The position numbers and the translations under genes are program-made. A DNA stretch of 6,348 nt from Chloroflexota bacterium (lineage in GTDB: Bacteria > Chloroflexota > Anaerolineae > Anaerolineales > Anaerolineaceae). Location: positions 1 to 6,348 of the forward strand of contig JAJYJF010000017.1 of assembly GCA_021796375.1 (NCBI GenBank). Direction: 5' to 3'. The notes under the pieces were generated by a model. The model was not told where the DNA came from and did no database searches. It saw only the letters and a program-made list of their open reading frames with translations. Below are positions 1 through 5,798 of the stretch, piece after piece (position 1 is the stretch's first letter; each line of letters starts with the position of its first letter).

Positions 1-1184
1 TCCTGGTGATGACGCTCGCGCTGCAGGGCGTGTTCAGCTCGGGGAGCAGCAGCAACCCGGTCCATCTGCTGGTGGCGAACGAGGATTCGGGCCCGGTAGC
101 CGCGAAGGTGGTCGCCGACCTGCGCGGGTTGGATGGGCTGGTCGTGGTCGATCAGGTAGCCGGGCAGCCGCTCACCCGGGCAGAAGCAGAAAGCCTGATC
201 CTGGGCCACAAGTACCAGATTGCCCTGGTATTCCCGGCCGATTTTTCGGCCCGGGTGCTGGCCGCGGGCGCAGGGAGCGGATCGGCGGGGGCGACGGTCT
301 CCTTCGTCGTTGATCCCACCGTCGGCGCGCAGCTGCTCTCCCCGGTGCGCGGGATGGTCCAGGGGTTCACCGACCGGGAGGCCGCGCTTGCCCAGGCTCC
401 CGAGAAAACCCGCGCCAGCTTCGACCGCCTGGCCTCCGGACTGCCCGCCAGCCAGGCGCCGCTCGTCCAGGCAATCGGATCGAAATTCGCGGACCAGCTG
501 AACAGCGGCGAGCTCAACTCCGCTAGCAGCGGGGTGAGGTACGCGGTGACGTCGCCGGCGGGTTTTAAAGCCGAAAAAGAACCCACCTCAGCCGAGCAGA
601 ACGTGCCCGGATACACTATCTACGGGGTGTTCTTCATCATCGGAACGATCGCCACCAGTTTCTTCCGCGAGCGCAACGAGGGGACCTTCCGCCGGCTGCA
701 GGCTGCGCCCATTTCCAAGGCAGCGCTGATGATCGGGAAGCTGCTGCCGTACTACCTGATCAACCTGGTACAGATCGGGCTGATGTTTGCCACGGGGGTC
801 TTGCTGTTCCACATCAGCCTCGGCAGCGACCCGCTGGCGCTCCTCCTGGTGGCCCTCTCCACGTCGGCTGCGGCGACCGGTATGGGCTTTCTGCTGGCCA
901 GCCTGGGACGCTCCGAGGAGCAGGTCTCCAGCCTGGGGACGCTGATCTCGGTGGTGATGGCGGCGGTGGGCGGGATGATGGTGCCGGTCTATGTGATGCC
1001 GCGCTTCATGCAGACCGTCTCCCAGTTCACCCCGCACGCCTGGGCGCTGGCCGGCTTCCAGGACGTGATGGTGCGCGGGCTGGGGGTGCAGGCGGTCCTC
1101 CCCGCGGTGGGGATGCTGCTCGGATTCGCAGTCCTCTTCTGGGGCATCGGCGTCTGGCGCTTCCGCTTCGACCTGAGTGCATGA
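1..1184 (+). CDS. ABC-2 type transporter permease, 5'-truncated by the window edge
   Basis: Membrane subunit of an ABC exporter, probably for drugs, lipids or a membrane-active compound. The reading frame is open to the window edge, so the N-terminus and the first membrane helix are missing; a GTG at 6 is in frame but is probably internal. Numbering from that GTG, residues 15-195 form a hydrophilic extracytoplasmic domain of the kind found after helix 1 in this family (start VHLLVANEDSGPVA). Five hydrophobic helices follow at about 203-220, 246-269, 276-299, 308-331 and 363-384. Family hallmarks are the cytoplasmic ERNEGTFRRLQAAPIS loop after the second helix (221-237) and the C-terminal MPRFMQ / FTPHAWALAGFQDVMVRG segment (331-358). 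It ends at TGA 1182-1184. No ATPase gene is visible; it would be expected upstream, perhaps with a second permease. The two-component genes downstream on the same strand suggest a linearmycin-resistance-like (LnrLMN) exporter, but the substrate cannot be read from sequence. Confidence 0.9.
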   Translation, partial: LVMTLALQGVFSSGSSSNPVHLLVANEDSGPVAAKVVADLRGLDGLVVVDQVAGQPLTRAEAESLILGHKYQIALVFPADFSARVLAAGAGSGSAGATVSFVVDPTVGAQLLSPVRGMVQGFTDREAALAQAPEKTRASFDRLASGLPASQAPLVQAIGSKFADQLNSGELNSASSGVRYAVTSPAGFKAEKEPTSAEQNVPGYTIYGVFFIIGTIATSFFRERNEGTFRRLQAAPISKAALMIGKLLPYYLINLVQIGLMFATGVLLFHISLGSDPLALLLVALSTSAAATGMGFLLASLGRSEEQVSSLGTLISVVMAAVGGMMVPVYVMPRFMQTVSQFTPHAWALAGFQDVMVRGLGVQAVLPAVGMLLGFAVLFWGIGVWRFRFDLSA

Positions 1185-1399
1185 AGAGCAGTGAATAATG
1201 AATTGAGAATGGGCAATGGGTCGACTGGGAATTGGGGCAATATGAATGGTGGCTGGTAAGAGCTACTGGGGGATCAGGCGATCCGGAGATGTGAATTCCC
1301 GGCTGCCCAATTCACTACTTGCCATTCACATTTCTCTGCCCCGTGTTCCTCCACTGCCCAGATAGCCAATCACTTTTTTCCACCCCGGAGTAAAATGAA
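1185..1399. other. Intergenic gap between permease and sensor kinase
   Basis: This 215-bp stretch is visibly richer in A+T than the flanking genes and has no convincing reading frame. It carries remnants of a degenerate 7-bp repeat (described separately) and a run of six T at 1374-1379 that no GC-rich hairpin precedes. I found no well-spaced promoter: TTCACA at 1325-1330 resembles a -35 box, but nothing like TATAAT lies 16-18 bases downstream. Whether the kinase is read through from the permease or has its own weak promoter is open. Confidence 0.6.
1191..1330. repeat. Degenerate 7-bp repeat tract with inverted halves
   Basis: The left half reads GTGAATA, ATGAATT, GAGAATG, GGCAATG in exact 7-bp register (1191-1218), so AAT recurs at 1194, 1201, 1208 and 1215. 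The register then drifts, with further GAAT/CAAT cores to about 1247. The right half carries the same kind of unit on the opposite strand: read on the minus strand, 1330 to 1303 gives GTGAATG, GCAAGTA, GTGAATT, GGGCAG, again with a 7-bp period. Within it, GTGAATT (1291-1297) and AATTCAC (1309-1315) form a perfect 7-bp inverted repeat with an 11-base loop. The pattern resembles the short tandem heptanucleotide repeats known from cyanobacteria and other genomes; that link is inference. Confidence 0.6.
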
Positions 1400-1402
1400 G
1401 TG
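1387..1402 (+). promoter_or_regulatory. Ribosome binding site deciding the kinase start
   Basis: GGAG at 1387-1390 lies nine bases before the GTG at 1400. The in-frame stop TAA at 1391-1393 rules out a longer protein. The nearer ATG at 1395 is in another frame and gives a peptide without kinase similarity, so GTG 1400 (or the next codon, GTG 1403) is the start. Confidence 0.6.
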
Positions 1403-2581
1403 GTGGTCCCCCGGAAGCAGTACGCGATTCTGCTCAACCTGCCCCTGGCGCTGGGGTTTCTCGCGGTCAGCCTCACTGGCCTCCTGAACATCCACGACCC
1501 GACCGCGCGCATCCGGACGGCAGTCCTGCTGGCTGCTTTTGGCGGGATCCTTTTTGCGGTCAACCTCAAGCACGTTCCCCGTCTGGCGGCGCATTTCCTC
1601 CTGGCTGTGCTCACGGCCATCGTTTGTGCGCTGATGCTCCTCGATTCGGGGGTAGGCTATTTCCCGATCCTGTTCTTCTTGCTCGGTCCGTTTGTGACCG
1701 TCCAGTTCCCTGCCCGGCCCAGCGCGATCTGGATGGGTGTCTTTATCCTGTGTTCCGGGGTGATCTTCGGCTACCAGATGGGATTGGCAGGGATGTTCTC
1801 GCTGGCTATCTATGGGACCGGGTACGTGTTTTTTGGGGTTTTCGGCTGGCTGCTGCACCAATCCGAGATCAGCCGGGCCAAGACCGAGCTGCTGCTGGTG
1901 GAGCTGCGCGAGGCGCACCGCCAGCTGCAGGTATATGCCGAGCAGCTGGAGGAGCTGACGATCACCCAAGAGCGCAACCGCATCTCGCGCGAGATGCACG
2001 ACACGCTCGGGCACCGGTTGACGATCGCCTCGGTGCAGCTGGAAGGCGCGCAGCGCCTGGTGCGCGGCGACCCGGGGAAAGCCGAAAAGATGATCGCGAC
2101 GGTCAGGGACCAGGTGCGGGAAGGCCTGGTCGAGCTGCGCCGGACGGTAGCGATGCTGCGCTCGCCCATCGAGGAGGAGCTTCCGATCGGAGCGGCGCTC
2201 GAGAAGCTGGTCCACCAGACCTCCGATGCGACCGGCATCCACATTCACCTATCGGTCGGAGCGCGGGCGGTGGATCTGCCCGGGACCCACCGACAGGCGC
2301 TCTACCGCGCGGCTCAAGAAGGATTGACCAACGTCCAGCGCCACGCGAGAGCGTCGGAGGCGTGGCTGCGGCTGGAGGAGCGGGAAGGAAAGGTGACGCT
2401 GACCATCTCGGATAATGGGAGAGGCATTCCATTAGAGGAGCAAACCGGGACTGGCTTGAGCGGTCTGCGCGAGCGCTCCGCCCTGCTCGGCGGCGCCTGC
2501 TTCCTGGACGCGCGCCCGGGCGGCGGGACCCAGGTGACCTTCGAGCTGCCCCTCCCGAAAGAGCGAGGCGAGAATGGCTGA
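1400..2581 (+). CDS. Membrane sensor histidine kinase, HisKA_3 / NarL-partner class
   Basis: Sensor kinase of a two-component system; it should autophosphorylate on histidine and pass the phosphate to the regulator encoded next. The N-terminal 150 residues hold five or six hydrophobic helices (about 8-30, 38-55, 62-81, 85-102, 108-125 and 130-152) with very short loops, so there is no sizeable external sensor domain; the signal is probably sensed in or at the membrane. A coiled-coil linker follows (154-192, rich in E, L and Q). The HisKA_3 phosphoacceptor motif ERNRISREMHDTLGH has its histidine at 200. The ATPase domain shows the N-box AAQEGLTNVQRHARA (304-318), DNGRGI (338-343) and GTGLSGLRERSALLGG (350-365). 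At 393 residues it is full length for the family. Its end overlaps the next start by 8 bp, which implies translational coupling. The layout matches kinases of the LiaS, DesK and LnrJ type; which signal it senses is unknown. Confidence 0.93.
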   Translation: MVVPRKQYAILLNLPLALGFLAVSLTGLLNIHDPTARIRTAVLLAAFGGILFAVNLKHVPRLAAHFLLAVLTAIVCALMLLDSGVGYFPILFFLLGPFVTVQFPARPSAIWMGVFILCSGVIFGYQMGLAGMFSLAIYGTGYVFFGVFGWLLHQSEISRAKTELLLVELREAHRQLQVYAEQLEELTITQERNRISREMHDTLGHRLTIASVQLEGAQRLVRGDPGKAEKMIATVRDQVREGLVELRRTVAMLRSPIEEELPIGAALEKLVHQTSDATGIHIHLSVGARAVDLPGTHRQALYRAAQEGLTNVQRHARASEAWLRLEEREGKVTLTISDNGRGIPLEEQTGTGLSGLRERSALLGGACFLDARPGGGTQVTFELPLPKERGENG

Positions 2582-3260
2582 TCCGGCTTCCGCGGGTCCG
2601 GCGATCCGCGTCTGCCTGGTCGACGACCAGCGCCTGATGCGGGAAGGCTTGCGCACCCTGCTCGAGCTGGAGGAGGGTATCGCGGTGGCCGGCGAAGCCG
2701 AGAATGGGCTGGAAGCGGTCGAGGTCTACGAGCATCTGGCGCCGGATGTGGTGCTGATGGATATTCGCATGCCGGAGGTAGATGGGGTGGAGGCTACCCG
2801 CCGCATCCTGGCGCGCCACCCGGAGGCCAAGGTGGTGATCCTGACCACCTTCGACGACGACAACCTGGTTTTCGATGGACTGCGGGCCGGCGCGCTCGGA
2901 TACCTGCTGAAGGATGTTTCCGGGCGCGAGCTGGCGGAAGCCGTCCGCAAAGTGGCCGGGGGAGGCGCGCTCATCGAGCCTTCCATCGCCCGGAAGGTGC
3001 TGGCGGAGTTTTCGCGCCTGGCGCCCGCGGTGGCAGGTCAGACCCAGAAGCTGTCCGAGCCGCTCTCCGCGCGCGAGGAAGAGATCCTGGGCCTGATGGC
3101 CCGCGGCCTGACGAACAAAGAAATCGGGCTGCGGCTCAGCCTCAGCGAGGGGACGGTGAAAAACTACGTGAGCGGCGTGCTGCAAAAACTGGGCGTGCAG
3201 GACCGCACCCAGGCCGCCTTGCGCGCCAGAGACCTGGGGATGCTCGACAAGCCAGCGTGA
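2574..3260 (+). CDS. NarL/LuxR-family response regulator
   Basis: DNA-binding response regulator and almost certain partner of the preceding kinase. Residues 11-125 form a receiver domain: acidic pair D17-D18, phosphoacceptor D63 in VLMDIRMP, switch threonine T91 in VVILTTF, and conserved lysine K113 in GYLLKD. A linker of about 40 residues leads to a LuxR-type helix-turn-helix (163-222) with LSAREEEILGLMARGLTNKEI and the recognition helix SEGTVKNYVSGVLQKLG. At 228 residues it is a normal complete member. The ATG at 2574 sits inside the last codons of the kinase gene (ATGGCTGA overlap), with GAGG at 2565-2568 as a modest ribosome binding site. By analogy with LnrK-type systems it may activate the permease operon upstream; no operator could be recognised. 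Confidence 0.95.
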   Translation: MADPASAGPAIRVCLVDDQRLMREGLRTLLELEEGIAVAGEAENGLEAVEVYEHLAPDVVLMDIRMPEVDGVEATRRILARHPEAKVVILTTFDDDNLVFDGLRAGALGYLLKDVSGRELAEAVRKVAGGGALIEPSIARKVLAEFSRLAPAVAGQTQKLSEPLSAREEEILGLMARGLTNKEIGLRLSLSEGTVKNYVSGVLQKLGVQDRTQAALRARDLGMLDKPA

Positions 3261-3262
3261 GC

Positions 3263-4471
3263 TCAGCGTTTTGGGGGAAACCGGTAGTGGATGGCCAGCC
3301 CGCCCGCAGCCGTTTCGCGGTAGACCTTGGGGAGATCCCGGCCGGTCTGGCCCATCACCTGGACGACATCATCGAAGGAGACCCGGTGGCTGCCGTCCGA
3401 ATAGCTGGCGAAGGTAGCGCAGTCCAGGGCGCGCATGGCCGCGAAGGCGTTGCGCTCGATGCAGGGGATCTGCACCAACCCATCCACGGGATCGCAGGTC
3501 AGGCCGAGGTGGTGCTCCATGCCCATCTCGGCGGCATATTCGATCTGGCGCAGCGAGCCGCCCATCATCTGGGCAGCGGTCCCGGCGGCCATCGCGCAGG
3601 CCGAGCCGATCTCGCCCTGGCAGCCGACCTCGGCGCCGGAGATGGATGCGTTGCGCTTGATCAGGTTCCCGATCAGGCCGGCGGTGGCCAGCCCGCGCAG
3701 GATCACCGGCTCGGGCGTCTCGACCGTATCCTCGATGTGGTGCAGGACGGCCGGCAGCACCCCGCAGGAGCCGCAGGTCGGCGCGGTGACTATCAGGGCG
3801 CTGGTGGCATTCTCTTCGGCGACGGCCAGGGCATAGGCGGGTAGAAAGCCCTCCCGCGCGACCGCCCCCCCGTTCAGGCGGATTTTGCGATACAGGTTCC
3901 ACGCGCGGCGGGCGAGCCCGAGCCCTCCCGGGAGGACGCCTTCGGCCTGCAGCCCGCGGTCGATCGCCGCGTGCATCACCCGGTTCACCTCCGCCAGGTA
4001 CTCCCAGATGCTCTCGCCTTCGCACTCTTCCACATATTCCCAGAAAGACTTCCCGGTCTCGGTGCAGTAGTGGAGGATCTCGGTGAAGGTGTTGTGCGGG
4101 TAAACGTCGCCGCGCGGGGGAGCTTCGCCTTCGCTGAGCAGCGCCCCGCCGCCAACGCTGTAAACCCGCCAGGAGGCCAGCAACGCTCCCGCGGCATCCA
4201 GCGCCTCAAAATCCATCCCATTCGGATGGAAAGGCAGCACGATTTCAGGCTTCCAGACAAACTCGACGGGGAGGGGAGAAAGCGCTTCCCGGATGGCATG
4301 ATCGGTCATGTGGCCGCGGCCGGTGGCGGCCAGGCTGCCGTAAAGGGTGACGCGGAAGGCCGCCCCATCGGGATGGGCCGATCCAAACCGTTCGGCGGCG
4401 AAACGCGGTCCCATGGTGTGGCTGCTCGAAGGGCCATGGCCGATGCGGAAGATCTCGCGGATGGATTGCAT
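3263..4471 (-). CDS. sdaA: L-serine dehydratase (L-serine ammonia-lyase), iron-sulfur, single chain
   Basis: Converts L-serine to pyruvate and ammonia in the cytoplasm using a [4Fe-4S] cluster. The N-terminal beta-type domain opens with MQSIREIFRIGHGPSSSHTMGP, where GPSSSHTMGP is the family signature (13-22), and includes LYGSLAATGRGHMTDHAI (43-60). The catalytic alpha-type domain carries APTCGSCGVLPA (230-241), NASISGAEVGCQGEIGSACAMAAG (274-297), MEHHLGLTCDP (318-328) and GLVQIPCIERNA (331-342). Cluster cysteines are expected to be C284, C326 and C337; their spacing (42 and 11) is what I recall for the Legionella enzyme. With 402 residues it is about 50 shorter than E. coli SdaA (454) and ends ...GGLAIHYRFPPKR with no C-terminal cysteine. 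The start is set by the family N-terminus; an in-frame ATG at 4540 would add 23 unrelated residues and lies upstream of the promoter. It converges with the response regulator, the two stops being 2 bp apart. Confidence 0.95.
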   Translation of the reverse strand: MQSIREIFRIGHGPSSSHTMGPRFAAERFGSAHPDGAAFRVTLYGSLAATGRGHMTDHAIREALSPLPVEFVWKPEIVLPFHPNGMDFEALDAAGALLASWRVYSVGGGALLSEGEAPPRGDVYPHNTFTEILHYCTETGKSFWEYVEECEGESIWEYLAEVNRVMHAAIDRGLQAEGVLPGGLGLARRAWNLYRKIRLNGGAVAREGFLPAYALAVAEENATSALIVTAPTCGSCGVLPAVLHHIEDTVETPEPVILRGLATAGLIGNLIKRNASISGAEVGCQGEIGSACAMAAGTAAQMMGGSLRQIEYAAEMGMEHHLGLTCDPVDGLVQIPCIERNAFAAMRALDCATFASYSDGSHRVSFDDVVQVMGQTGRDLPKVYRETAAGGLAIHYRFPPKR

Positions 4472-4478
4472 GCCCGCG

Positions 4479-4506
4479 ATTATACCCGACCCGTGCAGCC
4501 TGGCAG
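4479..4506 (-). promoter_or_regulatory. Sigma-70-like promoter of sdaA, probably giving a leaderless mRNA
   Basis: On the minus strand, CTGCCA (4506-4501, four of six matches to TTGACA) is followed after 16 bases by a perfect TATAAT (4484-4479). Only seven bases (CGCGGGC) separate the TATAAT from the ATG at 4471, so transcription should begin at or within a base or two of the start codon. No Shine-Dalgarno sequence could then be present in the transcript. This also argues against the longer start at 4540. Confidence 0.65.
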
Positions 4507-4560
4507 TCCGGACTTCGGCTGCAGCCCCATTTCCTGGCAATTCTCATCCCCGCGGGAAAT

Positions 4561-4589
4561 CTTTTCTCCCCGCCGCTTGAGGGGGGAGG
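4561..4589. repeat. GC-rich palindromic repeat, copy 1
   Basis: First of two identical 29-bp copies, spaced 61 bp start to start. It begins CTTTTCTCCCC and ends GAGGGGGGAGG. It can fold as a hairpin: CTCCCC (4566-4571) pairs with GGGGAG (4583-4588), then after a bulged G two more C-G pairs close a GCTTGA loop (4575-4580). No T-run follows the stem on either strand, so it does not look like an intrinsic terminator. It has the look of a REP-like dispersed palindrome; copies elsewhere in the genome cannot be seen from here. Confidence 0.75.
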
Positions 4590-4621
4590 AAATGGGAGCC
4601 CTGGCCGCGGGAGCTGGATTC

Positions 4622-4650
4622 CTTTTCTCCCCGCCGCTTGAGGGGGGAGG
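4622..4650. repeat. GC-rich palindromic repeat, copy 2
   Basis: Base-for-base identical to copy 1 over 29 bp and in the same orientation; identity stops at both ends (C instead of T before it, G instead of A after it). The 32 bases between the copies are not repeated. The hairpin is the same, with its GCTTGA loop at 4636-4641. Confidence 0.75.
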
Positions 4651-4697
4651 GTAATTTCGCCAAAAATTTTGGGATGCACCCGCTGGAAGCCCGTCAT

Positions 4698-4726
4698 TCG
4701 ACATCCGACTGGCTCAGGGTTAGAAT
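4698..4726 (+). promoter_or_regulatory. Sigma-70-like promoter of the LLM oxidoreductase
   Basis: TCGACA at 4698-4703 (five of six matches to TTGACA) and TAGAAT at 4721-4726 (five of six matches to TATAAT) are separated by the ideal 17 bases. Transcription would start near 4733, leaving a leader of roughly 55 bases before the ATG at 4789. Confidence 0.65.
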
Positions 4727-4776
4727 AGAGTCTGAGCTGTTCAAGCGGAACGCAAGAGTAGATTGACTTGATGTCG

Positions 4777-4791
4777 AAAGGGGATTAAATG
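4777..4791 (+). promoter_or_regulatory. Ribosome binding site and start of the LLM oxidoreductase
   Basis: AAAGGGGA at 4777-4784 lies five bases upstream of the ATG at 4789. An in-frame TAA (4786-4788) directly precedes this ATG, so the protein cannot start earlier. Confidence 0.75.
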
Positions 4792-5670
4792 CGTATCGGG
4801 TTGCAGATACCCAGCTTTACATGGACCGGCGGGACCGGTGAAATTCGCAAGCACCTCGCGGATATTGCCCGCACGGCAGAGATGGCTGGCTTCGCCAGCC
4901 TGTGGGTCATGGATCACTTTTTCCAGATCCCTTCCGTCGGCCAGCCGGAAGAGCCGATGCTTGAATCCTACAGCGTGCTGAACTACCTGGCCGCCCTCAC
5001 CCAGAACATCCGCCTGGGGACGATGGTGACCGGGGTCGTGTACCGCCACCCCGGCATGCTGGTCAAGGCGGTGACCGCGCTGGACGTCCTTTCCGGCGGG
5101 CGAGCCTATTTCGGTGTGGGCGCGGCCTGGAACGAGCAGGAGTCCGCCGGCCTGGGAATACCCTTCCCGTCCACCGGGGAGCGCATGGCGCGGCTGGAAG
5201 AAACCCTGCAGATTGCCCTGCAGATGTGGTCGGGAAATGCGGCCGCGTACGATGGGAAGTATTACCATCTTGTCCGGACGCTGAACAGCCCCCAGCCGAT
5301 CTCGAAACCGCATCCACCCATCCTGATCGGCGGGGTCGGCGAAAAGAAGACCCTGCGCCTGGTTGCCAAGTACGGCGACGCCTGCAACCTGTTTGCCCGC
5401 CTCGGCACCGAGGTGCTGCAGTCGAAGCTGGATATCTTGAAGGCGCACTGCCAGGATGTCGGCAGGAATTACGACGAAATCGAGCGCACCGCACTCGATA
5501 CGGTGAACATCGCGCCCGGCCAGATGACAACCGCAGAGATGGTTGACCGCTGCCGGTCGCTGGCGGCGCTCGGGTTCCAGCAGCTGATCGTCAACATGCC
5601 CAACGTGTCGGAACTGCGGCCGATCGAGCGGATCGGCCAGGAGGTGATCCCTGCGGTCGCGGGGCTATAA
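4789..5670 (+). CDS. LLM-class F420-dependent oxidoreductase (luciferase-like monooxygenase family)
   Basis: Predicted soluble TIM-barrel oxidoreductase that probably uses reduced coenzyme F420 for hydride transfer; the substrate is unknown. Family features over its 293 residues are the opening strand MRIGLQIPSF, AEMAGFASLWVMDHFFQ (30-46), LAALTQNIRLGTMVTGVVYRHPGMLVKAVTALDVLSGGRA (67-106, quoted here as the conserved core; key residues H87, P88 and the DVLSGGR turn), FGVGAAWNEQE (108-118), ERMARLEETLQI (131-142) and PPILIGGVGEKKTLRLVAKYGDACN (176-200). These place it in the F420 branch of the family rather than with bacterial luciferase or nitrilotriacetate-type FMN monooxygenases, although FMN use cannot be excluded by sequence reading alone. 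It has its own promoter and a likely terminator, so it appears monocistronic. The divergent sdaA need not be functionally linked. Confidence 0.92.
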   Translation: MRIGLQIPSFTWTGGTGEIRKHLADIARTAEMAGFASLWVMDHFFQIPSVGQPEEPMLESYSVLNYLAALTQNIRLGTMVTGVVYRHPGMLVKAVTALDVLSGGRAYFGVGAAWNEQESAGLGIPFPSTGERMARLEETLQIALQMWSGNAAAYDGKYYHLVRTLNSPQPISKPHPPILIGGVGEKKTLRLVAKYGDACNLFARLGTEVLQSKLDILKAHCQDVGRNYDEIERTALDTVNIAPGQMTTAEMVDRCRSLAALGFQQLIVNMPNVSELRPIERIGQEVIPAVAGL

Positions 5671-5675
5671 GGATG

Positions 5676-5720
5676 GGGTCAATGGACCCTCCAGGCGCGG
5701 CCCGGTCGGTCCATTTTCTC
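5676..5720 (+). terminator. Likely intrinsic terminator of the LLM oxidoreductase gene
   Basis: AATGGACC (5681-5688) and GGTCCATT (5708-5715) form a perfect 8-bp stem, with a 19-base GC-rich loop containing GGC-GCG-GCC, which can itself pair. The descending arm runs directly into TTTTCTC. It starts about ten bases after the stop codon. A smaller competing hairpin, GGGTC-AATG-GACCC (5676-5689), shares the left arm. The T-run is short and the loop large, so termination may be only moderate. There is no T-run for transcripts arriving on the minus strand. Confidence 0.5.
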
Positions 5721-5798
5721 ATCTCGGCCTATCAATAGCGCCCCCAGGTGTCGTTTCCCGGCGGGAGCCGCTCCTCTGGAGGCGTCCCCGGCTGCGCC

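Larger units (their letters stand above)
4472..4788. other. Divergent intergenic region between sdaA and the LLM oxidoreductase
   Basis: This 317-bp region separates two genes pointing away from each other. It holds the sdaA promoter at its left end, two palindromic 29-bp repeats in the middle, a near-perfect inverted repeat CCAAAA-A-TTTTGG (4660-4672) that could be a small operator or simply chance, and the rightward promoter at 4698-4726. I see no gene of ordinary size in it. Confidence 0.7.

Noticed and set aside
1374..1379. Run of six T before the kinase gene as a terminator for the permease
   Set aside because: No stable stem lies immediately upstream; the only clear inverted repeat (1291-1315) is AT-rich and about 60 bases away.
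1395..1397. ATG close to the GGAG site as start of the sensor kinase
   Set aside because: It is in a different frame from the kinase and only four bases from GGAG; GTG 1400 is in frame and well spaced.
2103..3185. 360-codon minus-strand frame opposite the kinase and regulator genes
   Set aside because: It is a composition shadow: rich in R, G and Q, no domain, and opposite two genes with complete catalytic motifs.
3257..3844. 195-codon open frame on the + strand whose GTG overlaps the response regulator stop, like a third operon gene
   Set aside because: It lies wholly antisense to the well-supported serine dehydratase gene; its low-complexity G/A/H/D composition is what the complement of a GC-rich gene gives, and it shows no recognisable domain.
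4472..4540. Longer N-terminus for serine dehydratase starting at the ATG at 4540
   Set aside because: The extra 23 residues do not resemble the family N-terminus, and the best promoter lies inside this stretch.
4561..4650. CRISPR array suggested by two identical repeats about 30 bp long with a 32-bp spacer
   Set aside because: There are only two copies, the unit is a GC-rich palindrome typical of REP-like elements, no cas gene is nearby, and both flanks are unique.
3971..4654. 227-codon open frame on the + strand running through the start of sdaA into the repeat region
   Set aside because: It is antisense to sdaA and reads through both palindromic repeats; no domain or plausible ribosome binding site was seen.
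4763..4768. TTGACT as a -35 box for the LLM gene
   Set aside because: No -10 sequence fits before the ATG at 4789; the pair at 4698-4726 is far better.
4741..5448. 235-codon minus-strand frame opposite the LLM oxidoreductase
   Set aside because: The + strand gene has a clear family match, promoter and ribosome binding site; the minus frame has none of these.
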